From: Streptomyces davaonensis JCM 4913
GTDB taxonomy: Bacteria; Actinomycetota; Actinomycetes; Streptomycetales; Streptomycetaceae
Assembly (NCBI RefSeq): GCF_000349325.1
Contig: NC_020504.1
Coordinates: forward strand, 372,001 to 436,000
Reading direction: 5' to 3'
Length of the DNA stretch: 64,000 bases
Shown piece by piece: positions 27,522 to 35,636 of this stretch. The notes below the pieces were generated by a model. That model saw only the letters and a program-made list of their open reading frames with translations. It did no database searches and was not told where the DNA came from. The position numbers and the translations under genes are program-made. Numbering within the stretch: the first letter of the stretch is position 1; every line of letters begins with the position of its first letter.

Positions 27522-28269
27522 ACGCCGGTCATGTTCGATCATCCAGATCGCCAGGCCGTCGGCTGCGCGACAGGAAGGTCCCTCACCTCCGTCGCCCCGC
27601 CGGGCGCCAGCTCCCCGCACGAGAGATGCCGCGGGCCGCCAGGGCCAGTACCGCGACCTGGGCGTCGGTCACCGGCACCGCCACCGACAACACGTCACCA
27701 GGGAGCGTGAGCGCCACCCCGCTTCGAAGACCACACCCCCCTGAGAGCCCCCTGACCTGGGTGTCCGACCGCCGGAACGGGCGACTGCCGACACGGGTGG
27801 CGTCCTGGACGCTCGAGGTGCTGTTTCCCGTTCCGAGGAGGACGGTGTGCCCGCTCAAGCTGATGTCCTGGCCCCGCCGCCGATTCCAGCATCGCGGAGG
27901 TCGGTGGCGGTCTTCTTCCGGTGGCCACCGATATTGCGCCGCAGGACGGCGGCAGCACCGTCGACTCCGTCATGAAGCTCAGTGGCATCCTGAACAGCCA
28001 CGGGGAGCCCCGTTGGTCAATGTCGATCCGTGGTGCGCTGTCCCGAGTGCGGATGTCCAGTACATCGGCGGAACTCTGTTCGGCAGCAACAAAGCCTCCT
28101 GCAAGACCCAGCCGGACACTCAGGCCCAAGGAGACAAGCGGGTTCTCTAACCTCGATCTTTCGTGAGCGTCCGTCGACGGAGTCGGCGGACCCTTCGGTT
28201 GTCGGGGCGGTTGGTGAGCAGGCCGGTGGCCCGGCTGTCGCGTCGGGTGAGCGCTGGAATCCACTGCCC

Positions 28270-28605
28270 CCGGGGTCGCATGGTGCTGCGGCAGGGTCGA
28301 CAGGCGCTGTTTGTCCGTGGACCGCTCCGCGGTGCTGATCAGCCGGGTGGCCATGAGGACCTCGAACAGTCCAGCGCGTCGATCGCCTTCGCCTCTAGGT
28401 GGCGCTTCACCGCGGCGAGCATCGCCGTGCGTTTGGGCTCCGGGGTCCGCTCCAACTTCGGCGCCTTGACTACGGCAAGGTCCTCTCGCCACCATCGCCA
28501 GGCTGCCAGAGGACGGGGCAGCGGTTCGCAACCGACGGGCTGCGTGGGGTGCTGGCGATGATGTCGTCGCCAGCACGGCAAGCTGCTGCAGGAGGTCGTC
28601 GTGCT
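28270..28605 (-). pseudogene. Probable Tn3-family transposase fragments
   Basis: Within the gene-free interval 27522-28709, minus frames encode KHDDLLQQLAVLAT, then KLERTPEPKRTAMLAAVKRH followed by LEAKAIDALD, and after a frame change FEVLMATRLISTAERSTDKQ followed by RLSTLPQ. The order matches the N-terminal domain of Tn3 transposases ('AKAIDALELFDVLMxTxLLxxAxRxxDKxR'). The rest of 27522-28709 has only low-complexity frames. The remnant is frameshifted and lacks the catalytic domain. Confidence 0.5.
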
Positions 28606-28709
28606 TGCTGAGCCTGCTCCCCCGGCGTCAGCGACACTGCGCTCGCTGAGGAGGAGACGATGACCACCCGAGCACCCGCACCAGTGTGGTGATCCCACAC
28701 CACGGCCCC

Positions 28710-28765
28710 AGCAAGATGGGGATCCGCTGGTCAACTGCGGCACGACAGCGGATCCCCATCTTGCT
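28710..28765. repeat. Perfect 20-bp inverted repeat (large hairpin)
   Basis: The 20 bases at 28710-28729 (starting AGCAAGATGG) and 28746-28765 are exact reverse complements around a 16-bp loop. A second small dyad (GTGTGG/CCACAC) lies at 28684-28700. It precedes the membrane-protein gene at 28864. It could be a terminator shielding that gene, or the fused ends of an excised element. Confidence 0.7.
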
Positions 28766-28863
28766 CGGCCAGTGTCGGATTGGAAACCATGACGGCATGG
28801 GACGGGCCGGCCCCGCGGGCATATGAGGCGACGCGGGCGGCTCTGTACGGGGAGGGGTTGCGC

Positions 28864-29751
28864 ATGACTGTGCCTGGGAACGGGTCGGCCGAGCCCGGCG
28901 TTGCTCGTCGTCTGAAGCGGTATCTGACACGTTTCGAGCCTGCGGTGACGCGGTTCTTTCTCCTCGCGATCTTCACCGTCGGACTGGCTGCCCAGTTCGT
29001 CAAACCGGTCGGAGACGCCCTGGAGGACAAAGCCTTCCTCGGCGGCGCGCTCCTCAGTCTCGTGGCGTACGTGCTTTACGACGCGGTCCAGGACCTGGCC
29101 GCGTCGCTTCGGCTGCCCGAGCGATCTCAGGTGGGGTCGCGTGAGTTGGGCCGATTCGTGGATGAGGCCTTCCGCGCCCGGACGGTGGAGATCACCTTTC
29201 TCGGCTACACCGGGGAGACGATTGTCGGCCCGCTCTACCGCCGTTTGGAGGACCTTCTTGACGATCCCGGACCGACCAGGCGCGTGTGCATCAGAGTGCT
29301 GGTGCCGGATTTCGGGCAGCCCATGACTGTGCCGTCCAGGGTCGGGCCGAATGGTGAGCCGCTGGATGACCCCGAATTTCGGCGAGGCCAGGAACGGAGG
29401 TGCCGGGGGTTCGACGAGGCGCTGTCCGTGCTCGCGGAGCGGCTCAACAGGTTGGGACGGGTGACGGTGGAGAGCGAGTTCCGCCTCTACCCCGGCATAC
29501 CGAGAGACAAGATCTGCATTCTCAACCGGGAGTTGGTGCTGCACGGCCTCTACGACGTGCTCGCCCGCCTGGTCCTGCGCATCTCAGGCCCTGAGTACTA
29601 CGACCCCAAGGGCCACCGCGCCAGTCTGAATGTCTGGTCCGCGAAGGACACCGACACCACCAGAGCCGCTGTCGCCACCTGGAACCAGCACATGGACGGT
29701 TTGTGGAGCCTGGCTACGGTGCCGCCCTGGCGGCGAGCGACGGCGACGTGA
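28864..29751 (+). CDS. Predicted two-TM membrane protein of unknown function
   Basis: This 295-aa protein starts at ATG 28864, chosen because GGGGAGGGG (28849-28857) lies just upstream; starts at 28780/28789 would add 25-28 residues but lack an RBS. Hydrophobic segments are RFFLLAIFTVGLAAQFV and AFLGGALLSLVAYVLYDAV. A soluble C-terminal domain follows, with FVDEAFRARTVEITFLGYTG, CIRVLVPDFGQPM and ILNRELVLHGLYDVLARL. The latter part vaguely recalls phospholipase-D-like folds, but no HKD motif is seen. The layout (two N-terminal helices plus a cytosolic sensor/effector-like domain) is also found in stress and defence proteins. No partner gene is visible. Confidence 0.7.
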   Translation: MTVPGNGSAEPGVARRLKRYLTRFEPAVTRFFLLAIFTVGLAAQFVKPVGDALEDKAFLGGALLSLVAYVLYDAVQDLAASLRLPERSQVGSRELGRFVDEAFRARTVEITFLGYTGETIVGPLYRRLEDLLDDPGPTRRVCIRVLVPDFGQPMTVPSRVGPNGEPLDDPEFRRGQERRCRGFDEALSVLAERLNRLGRVTVESEFRLYPGIPRDKICILNRELVLHGLYDVLARLVLRISGPEYYDPKGHRASLNVWSAKDTDTTRAAVATWNQHMDGLWSLATVPPWRRATAT

Positions 29752-29989
29752 ACAGAGGCCCTTTGTCGGACGCTGCCGTCATGGCGGCTCGTCCGGCGAA
29801 CCTGCCGCGAGGACGAGACGGTCACTCAGCACACCCCGCGCGGCGTGCTGAAAGGGCTAGATGAAACTTGATGCCTTATTCGTGTCGCTTCGTTGTGGGT
29901 GAGCGGGCAGATCGCAGCGTGCGCTCCGCGGGGACAGTACCGCTCTCAGCCCCGCGACGACCTGGAGGCCAGGCACCGCGGCCGGGCCC

Positions 29990-30598
29990 CTACAGTGGCC
30001 ACTCGGGGGCTGGGTCCTCGGCGAGCAGGGGCCGCAGGGCCCCCAGGACCGCGCCGATGCAGACGTCGCGCAACTCGACGCGGGTACAGGTCTCGTGGGT
30101 GAGCCAGTCGACGCACAGGACCTGGACGAAGACGAGCCAGCTCCTCAGTACGCCGGACACGGCCTCACGGGCGCTCTCGTCCGCGAGGGGCAGTACGGCC
30201 AGCAGCCGTGCACGGAGCGCGTCCAACTCGTTGGTCATGATCGTCTGGATCACCGGGTCTCCCGCGAGGACCCGGTTGGCGGCGAGGACGGCGTTGCGGT
30301 TCGCCACGAAGTAGTCGAGATGGACGTCCATGCCCTGGATGAGCTGCTCCACCAGGGAGTCGGCAGGGTCGAACCGTGTCCGGGCGAGCAACTGGTCCGC
30401 CGCATGCTGGTAGACGGCCGCGAAGAGGGCGTGCTTGCTGGGGAAGTGACGGTAGAGCAGAGCCCGGGAGACACCGGCCTGTGCGGCGACGTCCTCCATG
30501 AGCACGTCAGCGTACGGGTGCGCGGCGAAGAGCCGTGCGCCGACTGCGAGGAGTTGGGCACGGCGGTCTGCGGGGGTGAGTCGCTGGCGGGGAGGCAC
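29990..30598 (-). CDS. TetR-family transcriptional regulator
   Basis: This 202-aa protein starts at GTG 30598. The HTH reads ADVLMEDVAAQAGVSRALLY followed by RHFPSKHALFAAVY, a standard TetR recognition helix. The C-terminal helices (LVEQLIQGMDVHLDYFVANR) form the ligand domain. It is divergent from a small membrane-protein gene, with a perfect 20-bp inverted repeat between them, so it almost certainly represses that gene and itself. The upstream interval 29752-29989 holds no gene. Confidence 0.93.
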   Translation of the reverse strand: MPPRQRLTPADRRAQLLAVGARLFAAHPYADVLMEDVAAQAGVSRALLYRHFPSKHALFAAVYQHAADQLLARTRFDPADSLVEQLIQGMDVHLDYFVANRNAVLAANRVLAGDPVIQTIMTNELDALRARLLAVLPLADESAREAVSGVLRSWLVFVQVLCVDWLTHETCTRVELRDVCIGAVLGALRPLLAEDPAPEWPL

Positions 30599-30607
30599 CA
30601 GGACAGT

Positions 30608-30664
30608 TTAGTTGACATACGTCTACTAGTGCACTCAAGGTAGAAGTAGACGTATGTCAACTAA
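30608..30664. promoter_or_regulatory. Perfect 20-bp inverted-repeat operator (TetR)
   Basis: TTAGTTGACATACGTCTACT (30608-30627) and its exact reverse complement at 30645-30664 are separated by 17 bp. TTGACA inside the first arm could serve as a -35 box. The second arm covers an in-frame ATG at 30654, which argues that translation of the next gene starts at 30693. Confidence 0.85.
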
Positions 30665-30692
30665 GCTCCGCCGAGGGCGGTTTGGAGGGACT

Positions 30693-31106
30693 ATGGCCAG
30701 GGCTCTGCGCTTACTCACCCAGCTCATGGGGTGGTCCTGCGTGCTGATCGGCCTGTTCCACGTGGCCCTCGGCAACGCGGCGATCCCCGGCGCCGGTTCC
30801 GCCGGCACAACGGTCGACAGCTGGGGCCGGTTCATGGGGGCCTGCTTCGCCGGCTACGGGCTGGCCTGGCTCTGGGCCGCGCAACAGCGTCCGATCCCAT
30901 CCCGGAGCGTACGGTGGCTCGCCGGCGTGTTCCTGCTGGGCGGCGTGGGCCGGCTGCTCTCACTCGCACTGCACGGATGGCCGCAGTGGTTCCAGATCGC
31001 GCTGACGGTGATCGAACTCACCCTGCCGCCGGTGTTCTTCTGGCTGGCCGACGCGGAGGAGCGGGCGCCGCGCGGTGACGTGGAGGCCGTGCACGCCGGG
31101 CGATGA
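30693..31106 (+). CDS. DUF4345-type small membrane protein
   Basis: This 137-aa protein starts at ATG 30693 behind GGAGGG (30684-30689). The upstream in-frame ATG at 30654 lies inside the operator and lacks an RBS. Four hydrophobic segments are visible: LMGWSCVLIGLFHVALG, MGACFAGYGLAWLWAA, WLAGVFLLGGVGRLLSLAL and FQIALTVIELTLPPVFFWLA. The G-R-F-M-G-A and G-x-G-R-L-L motifs fit the DUF4345 family. It is located in the membrane and its function is unknown. It is repressed, by inference, by the divergent TetR. Confidence 0.85.
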   Translation: MARALRLLTQLMGWSCVLIGLFHVALGNAAIPGAGSAGTTVDSWGRFMGACFAGYGLAWLWAAQQRPIPSRSVRWLAGVFLLGGVGRLLSLALHGWPQWFQIALTVIELTLPPVFFWLADAEERAPRGDVEAVHAGR

Positions 31107-31622
31107 CGACACTGCTTGAATGCCCCGGTGAGCGCACTGGTCAGTGGTGCTGCTCACGGGTGCGCCGACGCCCTGGATGCTGCGCCGGAAGGTGCAGCCT
31201 CGTGCAGACCGTGCCGCTCAGAGACATGTGGTCGGTTCCCTGCCTGCTGCGGCTTCCCCCGCGTGAAAGCCGGTGGCTTCGAGGGCGGATGGCGAGGTCA
31301 GCGTGCATTCGCCCTCGCTACGCGAAGCAATGAAGCTCAACGAAGGCGCCTGGATCGCTGAGTGCGCCTCCTCCGAAGGTTCTGTCCTCATGGCCATGAT
31401 GCGAACGAGCTGCATCACGCGCTAACCGCCTTGTGCAGGACCGCATCTGGCAGTTGGCATCGATGCGGCGCCGGGCAGACACCTGAAGACGCAACGCAGG
31501 GCAGCGTCCTCACCCAGGCGCTACCCCGCGGCGCCCGCGGGCGGACACATCACAAGACTTCGAACCCGGAACCCGTCAGGGCGGGAGTGACCGGCCACGA
31601 GGACGAAACGTACGCTGCGCAC
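31107..31622. other. Non-coding interval
   Basis: This is about 515 bp without a recognisable gene, RNA or mobile-element end. Frames are short and of mixed composition. Confidence 0.4.
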
Positions 31623-32114
31623 ATGGAGTTGGGGACTCTCGCCATTGCAGCCATCGGAGCGGTGTTCGGTGTCGGCACGACCCTGGTCACCGACCTCGTG
31701 CGGTCACGCAGAGAGCAAGACCGGTACTGGAATGAGACGAAACGCGTTGTCTATGCGCGATTCTTGATGTCTCTGGCGCAGACGCACAGCCGCATGATCA
31801 TGGCTGCGTTCAGCGAGCAGCCAGATGATGACCGGCGGCACGGTGTACACGACGCCTTCCACAGCGACCCGCACAACAGCGACCCCAAATCCGTACTGCG
31901 CGAGCTGGCTATCGTCGCTCCGGATCACGTTTATCAGGCCGCTCTGCCGGCTTATGGACAGCTCCGTACGATTCGGGAGCTTCTCGCCGCGCATCGACTT
32001 CGACCGGAATCTCCAGAATACGAACAAGCGCGACAACCGTTCTTCCAGGACTTGGAGAACTTGCAGAAGGTCATGCGAGACGACTTGCAGCCAAGAAACT
32101 TCCGCCGACCCTAG
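31623..32114 (+). CDS. Hypothetical protein with N-terminal membrane anchor
   Basis: This 163-aa protein starts at ATG 31623 (MELGTLAIAAIGAVFGVGTT), giving one N-terminal transmembrane helix. A basic RSRREQDRYWNETKRVVYAR amphipathic helix and a soluble, mostly helical domain follow. The longer open frame upstream is of shadow composition. The membrane helix plus basic coiled segment is like many actinobacterial single-pass orphan proteins. The gene at 59789 has a comparable layout but no clear sequence identity. Function unknown. Confidence 0.6.
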   Translation: MELGTLAIAAIGAVFGVGTTLVTDLVRSRREQDRYWNETKRVVYARFLMSLAQTHSRMIMAAFSEQPDDDRRHGVHDAFHSDPHNSDPKSVLRELAIVAPDHVYQAALPAYGQLRTIRELLAAHRLRPESPEYEQARQPFFQDLENLQKVMRDDLQPRNFRRP

Positions 32115-32216
32115 ACGTGACCTCAGTCGGAGGTATGCCGAACGTGGATGACGCCGACGATGTCCCGGGAGTACGGCCGTTCACGGGCAACGACGGTGAG
32201 CGCTGGTCATACCGAG

Positions 32217-32792
32217 TCAGGTGCGTAGCCGCGCGAGTTCGTCTGCGCGACGGTGGTCCTTCGGGCGGCCGAGGGCCCGCCGCATGCGGATCAGGTCGTC
32301 GAGTGCGACGTAGCGGATGGTGAATCCCGCAGGGTCACGGGTGGTCTCGGCCGAGGTCAGGCAGGGGGTGACATCCATGGCGCCCCAGGGCAGGGCGGAA
32401 GTGCACAGGTCTCCGCCGGCGCCGGTGACCCGGTACCCCACCTGTGAGCTGTCGAGATCGGGCAGTTCGGTGCAGCCGCACAGGGTCAAGGCGTCGCGCA
32501 AGGCCTGCGCCTCGTCAGGGGTGCCGTCCCAGAGCAGGTCGAGATCCCCGGTCAGTTCGGCGGAGCCGTGCATGATGCCAGCAACCTGACCGATGACCAC
32601 CGCGCGCGAGCCGGCGTCATGGATCGCCTGGAGGAAGGGGAAGGGATCGAAGCCCAGCGCCCCGTCGGTGGCGAAGGTGCCCAGCCGATCGTCGGCTTGC
32701 TCTGGCCCGCGCCCGATGGGGATGCGTTCTCGCGTTGCGTCCTGGGTCCGGGCGATGGCCTGCCGCAGGCGCAGGGCAGCTGTCTGGCTCAT
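32217..32792 (-). CDS. Nucleotidyltransferase-like protein (AbiEii/MNT-type fold)
   Basis: This 191-aa protein starts at ATG 32792 (MSQTAALRLRQAIAR). The stretch AVVIGQVAGIMHGSAELTGD followed by LDLLWDG is the minimal nucleotidyltransferase signature (helix, 'xG', then strand with D-x-D). A later VALDDLIRMRRALGRPKDHR matches the C-terminal helix of AbiEii/DUF6036-type proteins ('DLIxxKxAxGRxKDxxD'). Such proteins transfer nucleotides and often act as toxins or regulators. No antitoxin-like partner lies next to it, so a toxin role is unproven. Confidence 0.75.
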   Translation of the reverse strand: MSQTAALRLRQAIARTQDATRERIPIGRGPEQADDRLGTFATDGALGFDPFPFLQAIHDAGSRAVVIGQVAGIMHGSAELTGDLDLLWDGTPDEAQALRDALTLCGCTELPDLDSSQVGYRVTGAGGDLCTSALPWGAMDVTPCLTSAETTRDPAGFTIRYVALDDLIRMRRALGRPKDHRRADELARLRT

Positions 32793-32889
32793 GGGCCCAT
32801 CCAACACGGTCGTCCCCGCCCGGTGACCAGGGGTCCGGATTGGTCATCCTGGCCAACTGGGCGGCCATTTCAGCACCACGAGGATACGC

Positions 32890-32970
32890 CTACCGGGTCA
32901 TCTCAATGAGAGTGCGGCGACAGCAGATGAGCGTGCCGGCGATACTGACGAAGGCGAGAAAGTGTTCAGC
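32890..32970 (-). pseudogene. IS5-type transposase C-terminal tail
   Basis: The minus strand encodes AEHFLAFVSIAGTLICCRRT and LIEMTR then stop. This is the typical last helix of IS4/IS5-family transposases ('xxHxAFxxIAxxLICxRRL'). Only the last 26 codons remain and no terminal repeat was recognised. The surrounding 32793-33082 region has nothing else. Confidence 0.55.
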
Positions 32971-33082
32971 CTGAACAACGTCGCGCGGCTCGGCGACTGG
33001 CCGGCCTCGCCGCGTGTGTCGGCGGTCGTAGGACGGATCCTGGCCCAACCGTGGGCCTTGTCAACAAGCCGAAGGAATGCCC

Positions 33083-33469
33083 TCACTGCCACAGGTCAGC
33101 TCCTTCGCGCCCGCTGGGATCCATCGTCAAGAGGTCTTCGTGCAGGCCTGACAGGGCGCGCCCGGTCGGGGAACCGTCTTGGCTCGACTCCATGACGACC
33201 CAGCCGACATCCACACCCGACGCGTTCGCATCTCCGCCTGCGTCCAGCTCGTCGAGCGTCTCGAACACCGTCTCGTATGCAACGGCTCGTACCAGGCGAA
33301 CAAGATCCTCCCTGTCCGCCCCGGCGGCAAGCAGGCGTTCGGCGGCGGGCAGTTGATCGAGTGAGCCCGGGTCGGACCAGCTGTCGATCGCACCACGCCA
33401 CAAGCTCCGCAGCAACACACGTCGCGCGAGCTGGGGAAGGTCTTCCGTGTCCTCCGGGCAGCCGGTCAC
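33083..33469 (-). CDS. Conserved hypothetical protein
   Basis: This 128-aa protein starts at the minus-strand ATG at 33469 (MTGCPEDTEDLPQLARRVLL). It is acidic and helical: RSLWRGAIDSWSDPGSLDQL, then REDLVRLVRAVAYETVFETL. No catalytic, membrane or signal features are present. It looks like one of the small orphan proteins common in Streptomyces. Its start lies 3 bp downstream of the lipoprotein stop (33473), so the two may be co-transcribed. Confidence 0.6.
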   Translation of the reverse strand: MTGCPEDTEDLPQLARRVLLRSLWRGAIDSWSDPGSLDQLPAAERLLAAGADREDLVRLVRAVAYETVFETLDELDAGGDANASGVDVGWVVMESSQDGSPTGRALSGLHEDLLTMDPSGREGADLWQ

Positions 33470-33472
33470 CGC

Positions 33473-34183
33473 CTACGCCCCCTCAGCACTCGGTTTGAAC
33501 GCGTTGAAGCAGATCGCCCTGCCCACATTGCAGATCTCAGCGTCCATCGGGATGCTCACGGCCTCCGGGAATTCGTACGTCAGAAATGTCATCGTCCTGC
33601 CCGAGGGGAACTTCACCGTCGCTTCCTGTACCGAGGTTGCGTGCTTCGGAGTACCGCCGACGAAGGCGAACGGCCCTCTGCTGTTCTCAACAACGCTGAC
33701 GGTGAGCCACATCTCGTGTGGCTCTGCCTGGTCAGAAACGCCGTGCGGGCTGCTGCGGCCCACGTGCACATAACCTTGTGGCTTCCGCCTCGCCGCAAGT
33801 TCGAAGCACTGTCGGTCCGATCCCTGCTCGCGTATCGACACCAGGCAGTACGTGTTGGCGTCCGGCATCCATACGACGTCCCCCGTGCCCACGGGCCGAC
33901 GGCGCCGCACAACCGCCGCCTCGGACGTCGTCGGCGCGGCCTCACCTGTCGGGAACACATCGCTGCCCCGGAGAGCCTCGACCAGCTTCGCATCGTCCGC
34001 GACGATCCTCGCCGCGCCCAACGGTCTGGCCGGACCCACCTCGGGCGGCTTTGGAGAGCTGGAGGAAGCGGGCGAGCGCACAGCCGAGGGAGAGGGAGGA
34101 GCAGCCGGTGCCGGCTCGGCTTCCGTGCACGCTGTCAGCGCCGACAGCAGAAGACCCATACATGCAAGAAACCCACGCTTCAT
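33473..34183 (-). CDS. Putative lipoprotein
   Basis: This 236-aa protein starts at ATG 34183 (MKRGFLACMGLLLSALTACT). Residues 1-19 form a lipoprotein signal with lipobox L-T-A-C and lipidation predicted at the cysteine. A Pro/Ser-rich linker of about 30 residues follows, then a domain with VWMPDANTYCLVSIREQGSD and MTFLTYEFPEAVSIPMDAEI. Two cysteine pairs (YC/QC and IC/IC) may form disulfides, fitting an extracytoplasmic location. Function unknown. The next gene downstream on the strand is the 128-aa hypothetical. Confidence 0.7.
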   Translation of the reverse strand: MKRGFLACMGLLLSALTACTEAEPAPAAPPSPSAVRSPASSSSPKPPEVGPARPLGAARIVADDAKLVEALRGSDVFPTGEAAPTTSEAAVVRRRRPVGTGDVVWMPDANTYCLVSIREQGSDRQCFELAARRKPQGYVHVGRSSPHGVSDQAEPHEMWLTVSVVENSRGPFAFVGGTPKHATSVQEATVKFPSGRTMTFLTYEFPEAVSIPMDAEICNVGRAICFNAFKPSAEGA

Positions 34184-34260
34184 CGCTCACCCCCATCCGG
34201 TTGCGCGATGATAGCCGCGGCTCTGTGACACAACGCCAAGAATGACCGGGCGAGGAGCTC

Positions 34261-34299
34261 ATGTCGTCCGAGGCCCCTTCGTGCATGATGACGGGATGA
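34261..34299 (+). CDS. Possible 12-codon leader ORF coupled to radical SAM gene
   Basis: ATG 34261, preceded by GAGGAG (34252-34257), opens MSSEAPSCMMTG and stops at TGA 34297-34299. The stop overlaps the ATG at 34296 that I take as the radical SAM start (ATGA). The downstream gene has no RBS of its own, so coupled re-initiation from this mini-ORF is plausible. Whether the peptide has any function is unknown; chance occurrence cannot be excluded. Confidence 0.35.
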   Translation: MSSEAPSCMMTG

Positions 34300-35636
34300 A
34301 CCATGGCGACCAGCGCTTCCACGTCATCGTGCTGTCGAACTTCGCGAAGGGCTTCGACAAGTACGCCTTCGCTTACGGTAAGGCGGGGATTCCGGAGAGT
34401 ACCTTTCCCGACCGGTTCCACCTGCTGACCGGTGCGGAATTGGGAATCGGCATCGGCAAGGCCCGACGCTTGCTCGACCGTCTGGCCATACCCGGCGACC
34501 GGCTGCTGGTGCTGGAAACCACAGTGGACCCCGACCAGCTGGTACCCAACGTGTCGACCGGCCTCGGCATGGAACTGCACAAGGCGCGCATCCGGTTGTC
34601 AGCAGTCCACGAACTCGACCACGTGGGCGACGAGTTCACGCTACGCCCGACAACCGTCGAGGACGCGATGGCGGCCTCCCTGCGCCTGCACGGATCGGCA
34701 CAGCGCCGCTACGACGACACGCGACCGCGCTCGGTTTCTGTTCTGCCGGTCGCCTCCGCCTGCCAAGCTCGGTGTTCGTTCTGCTTCTCCGCGGCTTCGA
34801 TCTCCAGCGACCAAGCGCCGGCACGGGTTCCGTGGGACGCGGTCGCCCACTGGCTGGAGCGCGCCCGTGCGGCGGGTGCCGAACGGGCAGTGATCACGGG
34901 CGGCGGGGAGCCCACGCTCATACCGTTCGACCAGCAACTGCGCCTGGTGTCCGCCTGCTCGGCGGCGTTCCCGAAGGTCGTCCTGATCACCAACGCGCAC
35001 ACCCTGGCGAAGGGCGAGCACGCTGACCGGGCCGGCCGGCTGGCAGCCCTGAGCGCCGCGGGCCTGAGCGTGCTGGCGGTCTCCCGGCACCATCACGACG
35101 ACACCGTCAGCGAGCGGCTGATGTCGCTGCGCACGCCGGTGAGTTCTGTGATCGACACCTGGCGCCTGGAACGTGACCGCTGGCCGGGGCTACGGCTGCG
35201 GCTGATCTGCGTGCTCCAGCACGGCGGTGTGGCCGACGCGGCCGGCGTCGCCGACTACCTTTCGTGGGCCGCGGCTCTCGGTGTCGAGGAAGTCTGCTTC
35301 AAAGAGCTCTACGTCTCCACCAGCACCGAGTCGCTCTACTTCGACCGCGCCGCCAACGTCTGGAGCCGGGAGCACCAGGTTTCGCTGTCCGTCGTCACCC
35401 GGTTCGCCGAGCAGCATGGCCTCGAACTGGAGAGCCGCCTGCCCTGGGGCGCGCCGGTCTACCACGGCAGCTGGGACGGACGGCCGATGCGGATCGCCGC
35501 TTACACCGAGCCCAGCCTGCTGTGGGAACGCACCAACGGGATCGCACGCAGCTGGAACGTCATGGCCGACGGACGCTGTTACGCCTCCTTGGAAGACCGG
35601 GCCAGCGAGATCGTGCCGGAAGGTGCCACGGCATGA
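34296..35636 (+). CDS. Radical SAM enzyme of unassigned function
   Basis: This 446-aa protein (start 34296; 34242 is an alternative without RBS) has a novel-looking N-terminal region of about 140 residues (HVIVLSNFAKGFDKYAFAYG). The radical SAM core follows with C156-x3-C160-x2-C163 (CQARCSFC) and the GGEP motif in AVITGGGEPTLIPF. Conserved later parts are LRLICVLQHGGVADAAGVAD and VEEVCFKELYVSTST. The 4Fe-4S cluster and SAM would generate the 5'-deoxyadenosyl radical. No SPASM-type cysteine cluster is evident at the C-terminus. It heads an operon with aminotransferase-like and methyltransferase genes (ATGA overlaps), then a HIT hydrolase, which suggests modification of an amino-acid or nucleoside-like small molecule. 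Confidence 0.88.
   Translation: MNHGDQRFHVIVLSNFAKGFDKYAFAYGKAGIPESTFPDRFHLLTGAELGIGIGKARRLLDRLAIPGDRLLVLETTVDPDQLVPNVSTGLGMELHKARIRLSAVHELDHVGDEFTLRPTTVEDAMAASLRLHGSAQRRYDDTRPRSVSVLPVASACQARCSFCFSAASISSDQAPARVPWDAVAHWLERARAAGAERAVITGGGEPTLIPFDQQLRLVSACSAAFPKVVLITNAHTLAKGEHADRAGRLAALSAAGLSVLAVSRHHHDDTVSERLMSLRTPVSSVIDTWRLERDRWPGLRLRLICVLQHGGVADAAGVADYLSWAAALGVEEVCFKELYVSTSTESLYFDRAANVWSREHQVSLSVVTRFAEQHGLELESRLPWGAPVYHGSWDGRPMRIAAYTEPSLLWERTNGIARSWNVMADGRCYASLEDRASEIVPEGATA

Noticed and set aside
27583..28150. Open frames on both strands downstream of the AraC gene
   Set aside because: Several overlapping frames without a family signature; more likely decayed DNA.
32217..32792. Abortive-infection or toxin-antitoxin pair
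   Set aside because: The nucleotidyltransferase-like gene has no adjacent antitoxin-like gene; no basis for a defence claim.
34242..34295. Upstream start for the radical SAM gene
   Set aside because: In frame, but no RBS and the added residues look non-conserved; kept only as an alternative.
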